From positions 1 through 64,000 of the forward strand of contig NZ_REFZ01000002.1 in assembly GCF_003841465.1 (NCBI RefSeq): a DNA stretch of 64,000 bases, written 5' to 3'. The stretch comes from Natrarchaeobius oligotrophus (GTDB lineage: Archaea; Halobacteriota; Halobacteria; Halobacteriales; Natrialbaceae). The translations under genes were made by a program, and so were the position numbers. Positions 46,879 to 55,630 of this stretch are shown piece by piece. Each line of letters opens with the position of its first letter. Position 1 is the stretch's first letter. The notes beneath the pieces are model-generated. The model saw only the letters and a program-made list of their open reading frames with translations. It was not told the origin of the DNA and ran no database searches.

Positions 46879-48660
46879 TCAGGGCTGTACCGTGACCGAA
46901 TCGTCGGAGACGACCGTCCACGAAGCGGGATCGATTTCGTGGCCCTCGACCGAGGACTGCTCTGGGTAGGCCGTACAGACGATCCGTTCGGTTCGTTCGA
47001 GCAAGTACTCGACGAGCAGATTCAGGTTCTTATCGGTCAGTCCGCCGAGGCTGTCGATCAGGATGACCGGCACGCGCTCGTCGACGTCGTAGGCGTCGTA
47101 CCCTGCCAGCGCCGCGACGATTCCCAGCAGAACGACTTCGCCCTCGCTGAGCGCCTCGAGCGAGACCTCGCGGCCGTCGCGTGCGACCACGAGATCGAAG
47201 TTCGAGGTCAGCCTGGCGCTCTCGTAGCTGGTGTCGAAGCGGTCGATGATTTCGGCGATCGATTCGCTGAACGACTCGCGCGTCTTCGCTTTCATCTCGT
47301 CTCGTCGCGATCTGAGCTGTGTGATCTCCTCGGAGAGCGACTCGCGCTCCGATTCGAGCGACGGCCGCTGATCGGCGCGATCCTCGAGCGTCTGAATCCG
47401 ACCTTCGGCGTCCGAAATCCGCGATTTCGTGTACTTGATCTCGCTTTCGAGTTCCGTCACCTTGTCTTCGGTCTCGCTGACCGACTCCTGGAGTTTCTCG
47501 ATGCGGACTTCCGTCGACTCGAGCGATTCCCGCGTTTGTTCGAGCGTCTCTCGACGATCCGTGAGCTTCGTCTCGAGGTCTTCGATCTCGCTCTCGAGCG
47601 TTTCGGCCCGTCGCTTCGCCCGGCGTCGGTCTTTCTGTGCCTGTTCGGCGGTCCGAACGCGCTCGCGGAGTTCGCTGGCTTCGTCCTGTAACTCCGAGAT
47701 GCGACCCTGTAACGCCTCGAGCGAGCGTTGGACCGCTTCCTCGTCGGTCGTTCCCTCGCAGACCCAGCAGTCGAAGGAATCCTCGAGCAGTCCGCGCTCG
47801 ACGTCGGCGAGTAGCTCGAGTCGGTTCTCGTCGACGATCCGCTTGTTCGCCGTGTACACCGATCGAAGCAACTCGACGTCGGCTTCGAGACGCTGAAGCG
47901 TCTCGTTGAGTACCTGGACGTCCTCCGCATCGCCGTCGACCTCGGGAAGTTCGAGTTCCTCGCGCTCGGTTCGGCGCTCCTCGAGTCTCCCTTCGATGCG
48001 GTCGATGCTCGACTCGATACGATCGATCTGACTGCGGAGGTTCTCCCGCTGGGTCCGGGCGTTGCTCAGCTCCTCACGGCCGGTGCCATCCGATTCGGGC
48101 TGAGAGACCTCCGCGCGTCGAGCTTCAAGCGATTCCAGTTCGTCTTGCAGCGTCGTCAGCTCCGATTCCGCCGCGATCAGCTCTTCGGCGGCCGATTCCG
48201 CGCGGGCGAGTTCCGACTCGACCGCGTCTCGCTCGGCTTTCAACTCGGCGATCTGGTTGTCGATGTTTTCGAGGTCGAGGGGCTTCGTCAGCAACTCCTC
48301 GAGGTTTTCTTCGTTTCGAACCGCACGCCGAATCGGGTTCGATTCGTCGAGAAAGGCGTAGAGTTCCGCACAGGTTCGATCGTACTCGTTTTCCAGGTAC
48401 GGCGTTCCGTGGCGGACGATCGTTCCGTTCTGATCGGTAAAAGAGACGGCGACCTCTCCGTCGTCGGACTCGAGGACGACCTCCCCCTCGTCAGCGTTTT
48501 CGGTCAACGGCTTTTCGGTCCCCATCGCGGCTTCGATCGCCATGATGAGACTCGATTTCCCCTGCCAGTTTTCGGCTCTGACGGCGTTCAACCCCCGTTC
48601 GATCTCCGCTTGCCCCTCCAGGATACCCGCGATATGATCGATCTGCAGCGTCCAGCTCAT
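46879..48660 (-). CDS. Archaeal SMC-related ATPase (Sph-like)
   Basis: 593 residues. Head Walker A region NWQGKSSLIM (GKS at 34-36), a long coiled coil (about 130-490) with a central CWVC (298-301) as a Rad50-like zinc hook, then a signature-like LSEGEVVLLGIVAAL and Walker B VILIDSL (about 530). Shorter than bacterial SMC and of the archaea-specific SMC-related type. It is downstream of the RdfA-like gene, the arrangement described for haloarchaeal cell-shape control (RdfA with Sph3). Confidence 0.88.
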   Translation of the reverse strand: MSWTLQIDHIAGILEGQAEIERGLNAVRAENWQGKSSLIMAIEAAMGTEKPLTENADEGEVVLESDDGEVAVSFTDQNGTIVRHGTPYLENEYDRTCAELYAFLDESNPIRRAVRNEENLEELLTKPLDLENIDNQIAELKAERDAVESELARAESAAEELIAAESELTTLQDELESLEARRAEVSQPESDGTGREELSNARTQRENLRSQIDRIESSIDRIEGRLEERRTEREELELPEVDGDAEDVQVLNETLQRLEADVELLRSVYTANKRIVDENRLELLADVERGLLEDSFDCWVCEGTTDEEAVQRSLEALQGRISELQDEASELRERVRTAEQAQKDRRRAKRRAETLESEIEDLETKLTDRRETLEQTRESLESTEVRIEKLQESVSETEDKVTELESEIKYTKSRISDAEGRIQTLEDRADQRPSLESERESLSEEITQLRSRRDEMKAKTRESFSESIAEIIDRFDTSYESARLTSNFDLVVARDGREVSLEALSEGEVVLLGIVAALAGYDAYDVDERVPVILIDSLGGLTDKNLNLLVEYLLERTERIVCTAYPEQSSVEGHEIDPASWTVVSDDSVTVQP

Positions 48661-48779
48661 ACTTTCAGTCGTCCACGCACTAGCTTAAATGTGCGGGCTC
48701 TCTGGTACAGCCTCGAGCGAGTTACACAATTCAGCTCGAACGGGCGGGACTGCTCGTAAAACGCAAAGAAACTCGCGCG

Positions 48780-49508
48780 TCAGACTCCGAACGAGGGCAT
48801 CTGCTGGCGCGGGACCGAGGTCGCCCAGTAGAACGTCTCCTCGCTGCTCGTATCGTTGACCTGGATGACGGCCTCGTCCTCGACCGCCTCCGAACGGTGG
48901 TCGGCACAGACGTAGCCTCGATTCATCGCGACGTCGAACGGAACCCGCGTCGGACACTGTCCGCAGCACAACTGAACTTTGATCTCGACGTCGACGTCTT
49001 CGTCTTCGTCGATCTTCCCTTTGGACATGAGGGAGTTGACGGCGCTCTCGACTTTCTGTTTCGTCCGATCGCAGGCGATGTCGACGCTGGTTAGCTCCCA
49101 GTTCGTCGAGGCCTCTTTTTTCTCTTTTTCCTCGCCGAGACACTCGTTGAGGTGGTTTCGCATCGTACTCCAGGAGATCATATCGTCCAGCAGCGCTTCG
49201 GCGTCGATGCCGTCTGCCTCGAGATCGTCGATCGTGTCCATTTTGACGAGGCCGTCGTCAGTCAGCGCCTCGAAGTCGCTCTCGAGTCTGTTCCCCATCG
49301 CGTTGCGTCCGGATCGATCGTAGGCTCGTTTCAGGAGTCGCTTGTTGAACCACTCGGTGAGCGTTCTGTAGCCGACCGATTGCGTGTCGTCGTCTCCGAG
49401 CCATCGCGAGAGGAGGTAGTCGTCGAGGGAGTCGTCTGCTGGTCGCGGTGAATCGAGATCGTAGTCGTCGATAAGGGTACCGACTTTACAACAGTCCGCG
49501 TCGTTCAT
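48780..49508 (-). CDS. RdfA-like rod-determining factor
   Basis: About 242 residues from ATG 49508 (TATA-like sequence about 27 bases before). N-terminus CCKVGTLIDDYDL; helical middle with two acidic-basic blocks; C-terminus with a zinc-ribbon-like QLCCGQCPTRVPFD and GYVCADH. This matches the haloarchaeal RdfA family, which is needed for rod shape in Haloferax volcanii and is encoded with an SMC-like protein, as here. The family name is from memory of the pattern; the assignment is good but not certain. Confidence 0.75.
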   Translation of the reverse strand: MNDADCCKVGTLIDDYDLDSPRPADDSLDDYLLSRWLGDDDTQSVGYRTLTEWFNKRLLKRAYDRSGRNAMGNRLESDFEALTDDGLVKMDTIDDLEADGIDAEALLDDMISWSTMRNHLNECLGEEKEKKEASTNWELTSVDIACDRTKQKVESAVNSLMSKGKIDEDEDVDVEIKVQLCCGQCPTRVPFDVAMNRGYVCADHRSEAVEDEAVIQVNDTSSEETFYWATSVPRQQMPSFGV

Positions 49509-49793
49509 TGGACGGAAGTAGCCGGTGCATATACATAAATCTGGCCCACATGATTGAACATTGTAAATAGCGCATCGTTCGCCGAAAGACTCTCGCCCAT
49601 TCCGAATCGATCCCGTCGACACGCCGTGGGATAAGTACTAAACTACTGACTGGTCTGGTATAAGAACGGATTATTTATGGTTACGAACCCATGTGTCTCT
49701 TTCCGTATCAGCACCAAAATCAGAATATGAGTCGCCACTTTCGACATTTAACGGAAGTGTGGCGGAAGATGTTTGGTTATTCCACGTCCTACG

Positions 49794-49973
49794 TTAGGTC
49801 TCCCACTTGATGTGTTCGAACACGTTCATACATTCGTCGCAGTGATATTGCGACTTGAGAATCGTGCTGCCGAACGCGCTTTCGAGTGACGTGTCGGTAC
49901 TACCACAGTATGGGCACTCGGCGCCGTCCGTTTGCTGATTCGTGACGCGAGAGCGGGTCGTATTCTCTGACAT
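49794..49973 (-). CDS. PaaD zinc-ribbon domain, stand-alone
   Basis: 59 residues from ATG 49973. CPYCGSTDT and CHCDEC-type YHCDECMNVFEHIKWE make a four-Cys zinc ribbon equal to the C-terminal part of bacterial PaaD (PaaJ), which is one chain elsewhere. Its DUF59 part is encoded separately at 54138-54467. Its ATG overlaps the stop of paaC. It probably helps assemble the epoxidase di-iron or iron-sulfur cofactor. Confidence 0.8.
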   Translation of the reverse strand: MSENTTRSRVTNQQTDGAECPYCGSTDTSLESAFGSTILKSQYHCDECMNVFEHIKWET

Positions 49974-50770
49974 TATCCGGCGAGGTACCTGTGCTGGCGG
50001 CCCGTTACTTCGTCGACTGTCCGTTCGAACGCTGACTCCGGTGGTGATTGTCGCCGCGTCGAATCGTCCCACTCGTCCCACTCGAGATCGACGTCCGGAA
50101 CGTCGTACCCGTTAGACTCGAGGAGGGAAGTGATATCCGAGAGGAACTCTTCGCGCAGTTCGCTGTTCGAGCGTTCGAACGCGTCGGCGTCGACGAGCGC
50201 TTCGCTGCCCTCGTCCCGTCCGAGCCACTGGGCGACCTGTGGAACGAACGAATCGAGGGCGTCCTGTAGTTCTTCTTTCGGGAACTCGTCCTGTTGCTCG
50301 TCGGCGTAGACGCCCAGCCAAACCTGCCCGTGCTGGATGTGCTGGGACTCCTCCTGGAGAACCTTCTCCGCGATGCCCGAAAGCTCGTCGACCGAGCTGT
50401 TCTGCAGGTTCTCGAAGACGAGGACGGTCGCGTAGTCGAGGACGGCGAGCGAGGCGATGATCTCGGCCCAGTTGTCCAGTTCCGTATCGAGCACAGACGG
50501 GCTTCGCCACTCGTCGACCGACCGCTCGTAGAGGAGGTCGTCGACCGACGTGTCGCCGAGATCGGCGGCGGCCTTGTAGGCGGCTCTGGCGTGGCCGAGT
50601 TCGTCCTGGATGATCGACGAGAGCGCGATGTCCTCCTCGATGTCCGGCGCGCCGAGCATTCCCCACTCGGAGTACCGGTGTGCGGTGATGAACTCGGTGT
50701 CGGCGAGGGTCAACGCGAGATCGTACGCCGCTTCGCGCGCTTCACTCGAGAGTGCTGTATCGGAGCTCAT
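49973..50770 (-). CDS. paaC: Phenylacetyl-CoA epoxidase subunit PaaC
   Basis: 265 residues, ferritin-like four-helix-bundle protein: IIQDELGHARAAYKAAADL and LQEESQHIQHGQVWLG. Structural partner of PaaA in the 1,2-epoxidase that epoxidises phenylacetyl-CoA. It directly follows paaB (ATG at 50770 overlaps the paaB stop), as in the order paaA-B-C of bacteria. Confidence 0.92.
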   Translation of the reverse strand: MSSDTALSSEAREAAYDLALTLADTEFITAHRYSEWGMLGAPDIEEDIALSSIIQDELGHARAAYKAAADLGDTSVDDLLYERSVDEWRSPSVLDTELDNWAEIIASLAVLDYATVLVFENLQNSSVDELSGIAEKVLQEESQHIQHGQVWLGVYADEQQDEFPKEELQDALDSFVPQVAQWLGRDEGSEALVDADAFERSNSELREEFLSDITSLLESNGYDVPDVDLEWDEWDDSTRRQSPPESAFERTVDEVTGRQHRYLAG

Positions 50771-51036
50771 TATCGCTCACCTGCCTGCGTGGTAAATCCG
50801 GCGGGCGGGGCTTCGAGTTCGCCGACGTCGTCGTACTCGTGGCCCGGATCGCCGCTGACTTTCAGGATGTTTTTTCGGTCGACGACGAACATGACTTCCC
50901 AGTCCTCCTCGTCGTAGAACATCTTCGCGTACTGCTTTGCGAACTCGTCGCTCGGCGCGTCGACGCTGCCGATCGACTGGAGCGGTTCGCCGGCGTTGAT
51001 CCGTGCGAATACTTCGTACGTACGTTTTCCTTTCAT
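50770..51036 (-). CDS. paaB: Phenylacetyl-CoA epoxidase subunit PaaB
   Basis: 88 residues from ATG 51036 (the frame is open further, but the start overlaps paaA's stop, ATGA). YEVFARINAGEPLQSIGSVD and AKMFYDEEDWEVMFVV are PaaB-type. A small bridging subunit of the epoxidase complex. Confidence 0.88.
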   Translation of the reverse strand: MKGKRTYEVFARINAGEPLQSIGSVDAPSDEFAKQYAKMFYDEEDWEVMFVVDRKNILKVSGDPGHEYDDVGELEAPPAGFTTQAGER

Positions 51037-51935
51037 GCGACTCCCTTGACGGTCTGGATGTGGTCGACCGGTCCCGGCGATTCCTTCCACTCGCTGTAGA
51101 CGCCTTTCCAGTCCATGTCGAAGGTGACGTCGTACTCGTCTTCGTCCTCGTCGTGGCTGATCGGGATGTCGACCTCGAGGGGCTCGAACGTCTGGTAGAC
51201 CTGCTTGAGCCACTCCTGGCGGTGTTCGTAGTTCGTTCCTTCACGGAGGTTGTACTTGCGAATCTGCTGGATCGCTTTGCCTTCCTTCTCGGGGTGGCCG
51301 AGGAAGGCGATGGCCTTGGGGAACATCTTGTCGACGGCGTCCTCCAGCGCCTGCTGTTGCTCGGGGGTGCCGCTGCCGAGGCGTTTGAACCACATGTCGC
51401 CGAGGCGCTTGTGGAATCCCTCCTCCGCGACGACCTTTCGTTCGTACCGCCGCCACGGACCGAACGAACAGTTCTCCTCGATGTCGCCGATCTGGATCGT
51501 GCCGGCGCGGTCGTAAAACCCGACGCCGCAGGCGAATTCGGCGAAGTTCTCGAACGGCTCGTCGAAGACCCGCATGTTTCGCCACTCGGTCGGCTCGCGC
51601 TCGTACATGAGCGCTTCCTTGTCGAAACCGAGGTCGGAGAGCACCCGGTATCCCAGGTTCGCGTGGCCGATCTCGTCCTGGACGACTGCGCTTCCGGAGA
51701 TCTTGGCGTCCAGCGTCGGCGCCTTCTGCGTCGCCGCGGGGTGGTACGCACACGCGCTCATGATCTCCGTGTCGTGCTGGGTGAGCATGAACTCGACAAG
51801 CGTCTCGAGGTACCCCGGACTCATCTCTTCGATGGTCTCGATCGTCTCACCGCGGGAGACGCGGCTCACGACCTCGTCATCGTCGGCTTTACACTGAGCT
51901 TTGAGCTCCTCTAACTGACGTTCTACGACGCCCAT
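51033..51935 (-). CDS. paaA: Phenylacetyl-CoA epoxidase catalytic subunit PaaA
   Basis: 300 residues from ATG 51935. Di-iron four-helix bundle with the ligand segments VQDEIGHANLGYR and VVAEEGFHKRLG plus an earlier FMLTQHDTEIMSACAYHP; these coordinate the iron pair that inserts oxygen into the aromatic ring. TATA (CTATATT, about 51963-51969) is 26-31 bases before this ATG; ATG 51959 is an alternative. First gene of the paaABC-zinc-ribbon unit. Confidence 0.93.
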   Translation of the reverse strand: MGVVERQLEELKAQCKADDDEVVSRVSRGETIETIEEMSPGYLETLVEFMLTQHDTEIMSACAYHPAATQKAPTLDAKISGSAVVQDEIGHANLGYRVLSDLGFDKEALMYEREPTEWRNMRVFDEPFENFAEFACGVGFYDRAGTIQIGDIEENCSFGPWRRYERKVVAEEGFHKRLGDMWFKRLGSGTPEQQQALEDAVDKMFPKAIAFLGHPEKEGKAIQQIRKYNLREGTNYEHRQEWLKQVYQTFEPLEVDIPISHDEDEDEYDVTFDMDWKGVYSEWKESPGPVDHIQTVKGVA

Positions 51936-51962
51936 ATCACCTACTACTCGTGGCTGCATCAA

Positions 51963-51969
51963 TATAGTT
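51963..51969 (-). promoter_or_regulatory. TATA box of paaA
   Basis: TATATT on the minus strand at the right distance for a leaderless mRNA starting at ATG 51935. Confidence 0.5.
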
Positions 51970-52057
51970 CTTGCTAAGAATGCAGGAGCGCTGTAGTTGC
52001 GCGACCGTTGATAGAGAGACGAGCGCATACCTCCTTTTTCCCGTGAGTGAGGAGTGC

Positions 52058-52073
52058 TCCGACACCTGTCGGA
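52058..52073. promoter_or_regulatory. 16-bp near-perfect palindrome upstream of paaA
   Basis: TCCGACACCTGTCGGA (7-bp arms, 2-base centre) lies about 120 bases upstream of paaA. It may be an operator for the paa genes or part of the mobile element's left end. Confidence 0.35.
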
Positions 52074-52223
52074 ACCGAGGAGCGAACAGGCGGGGGTCGA
52101 GCGGACAGCATAATGTGACAATCCACCGTTCTGTTGCAGTGCCGGATTTCCCCACAGTTTCACTTCCACTCCGGACGGCTGACGTATTTACTGATCACAA
52201 CCGAACGGTGTTATACGGCAACG

Positions 52224-53489
52224 ATGGGTAAACTCACGAAGACGCTCGAACTGAAGCTTGTGGACCCAAACGCCCACAAGCGACAGAAGCTTCGTGAGAC
52301 GCGGGACGCTTACCAGCAGGCACTTCAGGAGGCGTTCGCCGCTGGCTGTGACACACAGTCAGCGGCGAACGACGTGGTCGTCGAGTACGACCTGAGCGGC
52401 TACGCGAAAAACGCCCTCAAGAAGTACGTTCCACAACTCTGTGGCAACAGCTACGACGCCGACGAGTTGCATGACGACCACCCGGTGCGGTTCACCAACG
52501 AGGGACTGCAACTCGACCACCAGCCTCAGAACGCTCTCGAGTGGTACGTCAAAATTCCACACCACGAAGACTACCACCTCTGGATTCCGGCACAGGCCAA
52601 TCCCGACCAGCGAGAGTGGCTCGAAGCGTTGTACGCAGACGACGCCGAGATGGGTGAAAGTCGGCTCTTCGAGCGCGACGGGACGTGGTATCTCCACGTC
52701 ACTGCCACCCGCGACGTAGAAGTCCAATCCGAGACGTCCGCTGACGAACGAACGCCGATTGGTGTGGACATCGGAGAAGCGAGTCTCGTCACGGTGTGTC
52801 ACCGTGATGAGAGCGGTTCTCCAGTTCGCCCCCACCTGTGGGCCGACGACGGCAAAGCCGTTCGTCGGCTCCGCAAGACCTACTTCACCGCTACAAGACG
52901 GCTGCAGCAGCGTGGCAGCGAGCGAATCGTAGCGTCCTACGGTGACGCACTGTGGGTCCAGATTGACGACGTGTTCCACCGTGTAACTCGCGAGGTCGTG
53001 GAGTACGCCGAGTCTGTCGAGGATCCAGTGTTGGTGCTGGAAGACTTGACGTACATCCGTGAGAACATGGACTACGGCGCGTACATGAACCGGCGGTTGC
53101 ACGGATGGGGTTTTGCCAAGCTCCACGCACAAATTCGCTACAAAGCCGCCGAGAAGGGGATTCCCGTCGAGACGGTGAATCCCCAGAACACGTCGAAGGC
53201 GTGCCACGCCTGCGGAGAACACGGCTCCCGGCCACGACAGGCGACGTTCCGTTGCTCGAACGACGGCTGTTGGGTCGCTGAGTACCAAGCTGATGTGAAC
53301 GGGGCGATAAACATTGCAGACCGCTACCGTAGTGGAGAGAGTCACCGCCAAATCGACCGGGAAGACGATTCCCCACAGAAGGCCGGTGACGATGACTCGG
53401 CTACGGATGGGGCCTGTTTGACCGGGCCACAAGACAGCCACACAGATGCTGAAACCCAGCAGGTGACACGTGGAACGTATGCGTCTTGA
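52224..53489 (+). CDS. tnpB: TnpB (IS1341-type, IS200/IS605 orfB)
   Basis: 421 residues from ATG 52224. RuvC-like catalytic residues all present: D182 in GVDIGEAS, E273 in VLVLEDLTYI and D357 in EYQADVNGAINIAD; zinc finger CHACGEHGSR, CSNDGCW. RNA-guided nuclease of the IS200/IS605 group; no TnpA transposase is nearby, so the element needs TnpA in trans. It is inserted between paaA and the thioesterase gene. GTG/ATG alternatives further upstream to 52134 add no known sequence. Confidence 0.9.
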   Translation: MGKLTKTLELKLVDPNAHKRQKLRETRDAYQQALQEAFAAGCDTQSAANDVVVEYDLSGYAKNALKKYVPQLCGNSYDADELHDDHPVRFTNEGLQLDHQPQNALEWYVKIPHHEDYHLWIPAQANPDQREWLEALYADDAEMGESRLFERDGTWYLHVTATRDVEVQSETSADERTPIGVDIGEASLVTVCHRDESGSPVRPHLWADDGKAVRRLRKTYFTATRRLQQRGSERIVASYGDALWVQIDDVFHRVTREVVEYAESVEDPVLVLEDLTYIRENMDYGAYMNRRLHGWGFAKLHAQIRYKAAEKGIPVETVNPQNTSKACHACGEHGSRPRQATFRCSNDGCWVAEYQADVNGAINIADRYRSGESHRQIDREDDSPQKAGDDDSATDGACLTGPQDSHTDAETQQVTRGTYAS

Positions 53490-53566
53490 AACTAACAGGC
53501 CGCTACACTCGGCCTGAAATCCCATGGTGGGATTCCTCCGCGTGAACGCGGAGGAGGAGGTCAAGT
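53490..53566 (+). ncRNA. Right end / reRNA (omegaRNA)-like hairpin array of the TnpB element
   Basis: Three consecutive hairpins directly after tnpB: AGGCCG/CGGCCT (53497-53515), AATCCCA/TGGGATT (53518-53534) and CCTCCGCG/CGCGGAGG (53535-53554), then AGGAGGTCAAG. This matches the structured 3' end of TnpB guide RNAs. The guide should begin near 53566. Confidence 0.6.
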
Positions 53567-53656
53567 ACGTGGTTGCAAACCGGCGGTCTCGCGGTTCCGT
53601 GGGTCCGACGGCGTCGTCCGGAACATTCATCACCGCACAGCGAAACCCCACGGACG

Positions 53657-54070
53657 ATGTTCACGCACACCGTGACGGCCAGGTTCGAAGACATCGACTA
53701 CGCCGGACGCGTCTTTTACGGCCGACTGTTCAACTACGTCCACGTCGCCGAAGAGGAGTGGTTCGACGAGATGGGGTACCCGATTCCGAAGCTCGACGAG
53801 GAACTCGGCGTGCTGTTTCCGATCGCACACGCCGAAGGCGACTTTCGGGGCCCGATCGAACTCGGCGACGACGTCGAGGTTCAGGTCGGCGTCGACTCGA
53901 TCGGAACGAAGTCGTTCGACGTGCGGGCGCTCGCTCACAACGTGACGAACGGGTACGAAGCGTTCGAGATCGAGTTGACGCGAGTCTGTCTCTCGACCCG
54001 CGAGCCGGGGACGACCGTCGAGATTCCCGACGAGTTCCGGACGGCGCTCGAAGCCCACGAGTGGGACTGA
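53657..54070 (+). CDS. Hotdog-fold acyl-CoA thioesterase
   Basis: 137 residues from ATG 53657. 4HBT/YbgC-like: DIDYAGRVFYGRLFNYVHVAEE is the active-site motif with the catalytic Asp. Phenylacetate clusters often have such a thioesterase to recover CoA from dead-end acyl-CoAs. It is the first plus-strand gene after the TnpB insertion. Confidence 0.83.
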   Translation: MFTHTVTARFEDIDYAGRVFYGRLFNYVHVAEEEWFDEMGYPIPKLDEELGVLFPIAHAEGDFRGPIELGDDVEVQVGVDSIGTKSFDVRALAHNVTNGYEAFEIELTRVCLSTREPGTTVEIPDEFRTALEAHEWD

Positions 54071-54106
54071 TCGTCCGACTTGTGCGACCGTCGTTCGACC
54101 CGAAGG

Positions 54107-54114
54107 TATATTAT
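54107..54114 (+). promoter_or_regulatory. TATA box of the paaD (DUF59 part) gene
   Basis: TATATTAT about 28 bases before ATG 54138; leaderless start. Confidence 0.5.
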
Positions 54115-54137
54115 CGAGACGGCCTTACGAGCGGGTA

Positions 54138-54467
54138 ATGGCGCAAAGTGAAGCTACATCCACCGCCGAGAAGTGCCGCGTCGCACTCGAGGACGTGCAG
54201 GATCCGGAACTGCCGATCAGTATCGTCGACCTCGGGCTCGTCTACGACATCGAGTACGCCGACGGTCACGTCGACGTCGACATGACGCTGACCGCGATGG
54301 GCTGTCCCGCCGCACAGCTCATGGTCGACGAAGTCGAGGATCGCCTGCTCGAGCTCTCCGACGTCGAGAGCGTCGACGTCGACATCGTCTGGGACCCGGT
54401 CTGGACGAAAGACAAGATGACCGAGACGGGCAAACAGCAGCTCCAGTCGCTCGGCATTTCGGTCTGA
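54138..54467 (+). CDS. paaD: PaaD, MIP18/DUF59 part
   Basis: 109 residues: DPELPISIVDLGLVYDIEY with VDVDMTLTAMGCPAAQLMVD is the DUF59/MIP18 fold with its conserved Cys (in MGCPAAQ). Bacterial PaaD continues into a zinc ribbon that is absent here and encoded alone at 49794-49973. Role: maturation of the epoxidase metal centres. It has its own TATA box. Confidence 0.87.
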   Translation: MAQSEATSTAEKCRVALEDVQDPELPISIVDLGLVYDIEYADGHVDVDMTLTAMGCPAAQLMVDEVEDRLLELSDVESVDVDIVWDPVWTKDKMTETGKQQLQSLGISV

Positions 54468-54636
54468 TTCACCGCCGTTCTCGCCGCGCTCGCGACTCCT
54501 CTCCGCCGTCACCCTCCGAGACGTCTCCCCGATCCGCCGTCTCCGCTCTCGATGCGATGATATCGCCCTCGAACCGGTAACATTTCGAGCACGTCGTCCC
54601 GAAATCACTTTGTACTCGGATACGGATCTTTCCTGT

Positions 54637-55119
54637 ATGAACTACGAAATAACGTTCGCGGAGGAAGAAGACGCAGACGACATTCTCGATCTCTGGTACG
54701 AGTACTCCGACCAACTTTCGCGAATCGACGACCGATACACGCACAAAGAAGAAGCCGGCGAACAGTGGCGAAACTACTTCCTGAACCAGATGGTCAACTC
54801 CTCGAAGGCCGCGATCATCGTCGCGGATTCCGACGAGGCCGACGGACTGCTCGGCGTGATCGAGGTTCGGATCATGGGTTCACACCCGATCTTCCAGCTC
54901 AATCAACACGGGATGGTGTTCGGCCACCACGTCAGAGAGGAGTACCAGGGCAACGGCATCGAGGAGGCGCTGCTCGAGGCGGCCGAGCAGTGGTTCACCG
55001 ACGAGAAGAACCTTCCGTTCTACCGGGTGAACGTTCTCGCACAGAACGACTACCTCAAAGACGTCTACGACGAGTACGGCCTGGAACGAATCGAGTACAC
55101 GTACGAGGCGTCATTGTAG
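54637..55119 (+). CDS. GNAT-family N-acetyltransferase
   Basis: About 160 residues from ATG 54637. GNAT acetyl-CoA site VFGHHVREEYQGNGIEEALL, followed by the C-terminal NVLAQNDYLKDVYDEYGL. The substrate is unknown. It shares an operon with the ferredoxin (one base apart) and sits in the paa cluster, so an aromatic acyl substrate or a protein target is possible. Confidence 0.78.
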   Translation: MNYEITFAEEEDADDILDLWYEYSDQLSRIDDRYTHKEEAGEQWRNYFLNQMVNSSKAAIIVADSDEADGLLGVIEVRIMGSHPIFQLNQHGMVFGHHVREEYQGNGIEEALLEAAEQWFTDEKNLPFYRVNVLAQNDYLKDVYDEYGLERIEYTYEASL

Positions 55120-55120
55120 C

Positions 55121-55402
55121 ATGACGGAGCACTCGATCGAGATACCGACCGAGGACGTCGAGTTCGAGATGCCCGAAAACAGCGACGAGAGCATCCTCGA
55201 CGCCGCGGAGAAACACGGGCTGGATATGCCCTACCAGTGTCGGATGGGACACTGCGGAATCTGTGCGATGCACGCATCCGGAGAGGTTTCCCAGGAGGAC
55301 GCGATGATGCTCACCCCGAGCGAGGAAGAAGAGGGGTACGTCCTGACCTGCGTCGCGACACCCCGGTCCGATCTCGAACTGCACCCCGAAGACACGCCCT
55401 GA
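55121..55402 (+). CDS. 2Fe-2S ferredoxin, stand-alone
   Basis: 93 residues, plant-type ferredoxin with Cys40, Cys45, Cys48 and Cys77 (QCRMGHCGICAM, LTCVATP). In bacteria this domain is the C-terminal end of the PaaE reductase; here it is separate, so it probably passes electrons to the epoxidase from an unlinked reductase. It starts one base after the GNAT gene. Confidence 0.85.
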   Translation: MTEHSIEIPTEDVEFEMPENSDESILDAAEKHGLDMPYQCRMGHCGICAMHASGEVSQEDAMMLTPSEEEEGYVLTCVATPRSDLELHPEDTP

Positions 55403-55415
55403 GTCCACCCGTGTT

Positions 55416-55434
55416 ACACACACTTAGTGTGTGT
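55416..55434. terminator. 8-bp hairpin after the ferredoxin gene
   Basis: ACACACAC, TTA, GTGTGTGT form a near-perfect stem 14 bases after the ferredoxin stop. Terminator or operator. Confidence 0.4.
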
Positions 55435-55600
55435 TAAACACCGATCGCCGGCTCCTCGATTTTCGCGGATCGCACGAAGGCGTCCGATCGAACCGACTGC
55501 TGACGGCTCGCCTGCACTCCGACCGTGTCTCTCCGACTCGCCGCGTACATCTCCCACCGAATCGAACGGATTTCGCCGACGGGACGGCCTCATCGCCAGG

Positions 55601-55606
55601 TTTAAT
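55601..55606 (+). promoter_or_regulatory. TATA box of the enoyl-CoA hydratase gene
   Basis: TTTAAT at 55601 is about 27 bases before ATG 55631, so the mRNA is probably leaderless. Confidence 0.5.
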
Positions 55607-55630
55607 GCTCGAGTGGACGATACTGCGGAT

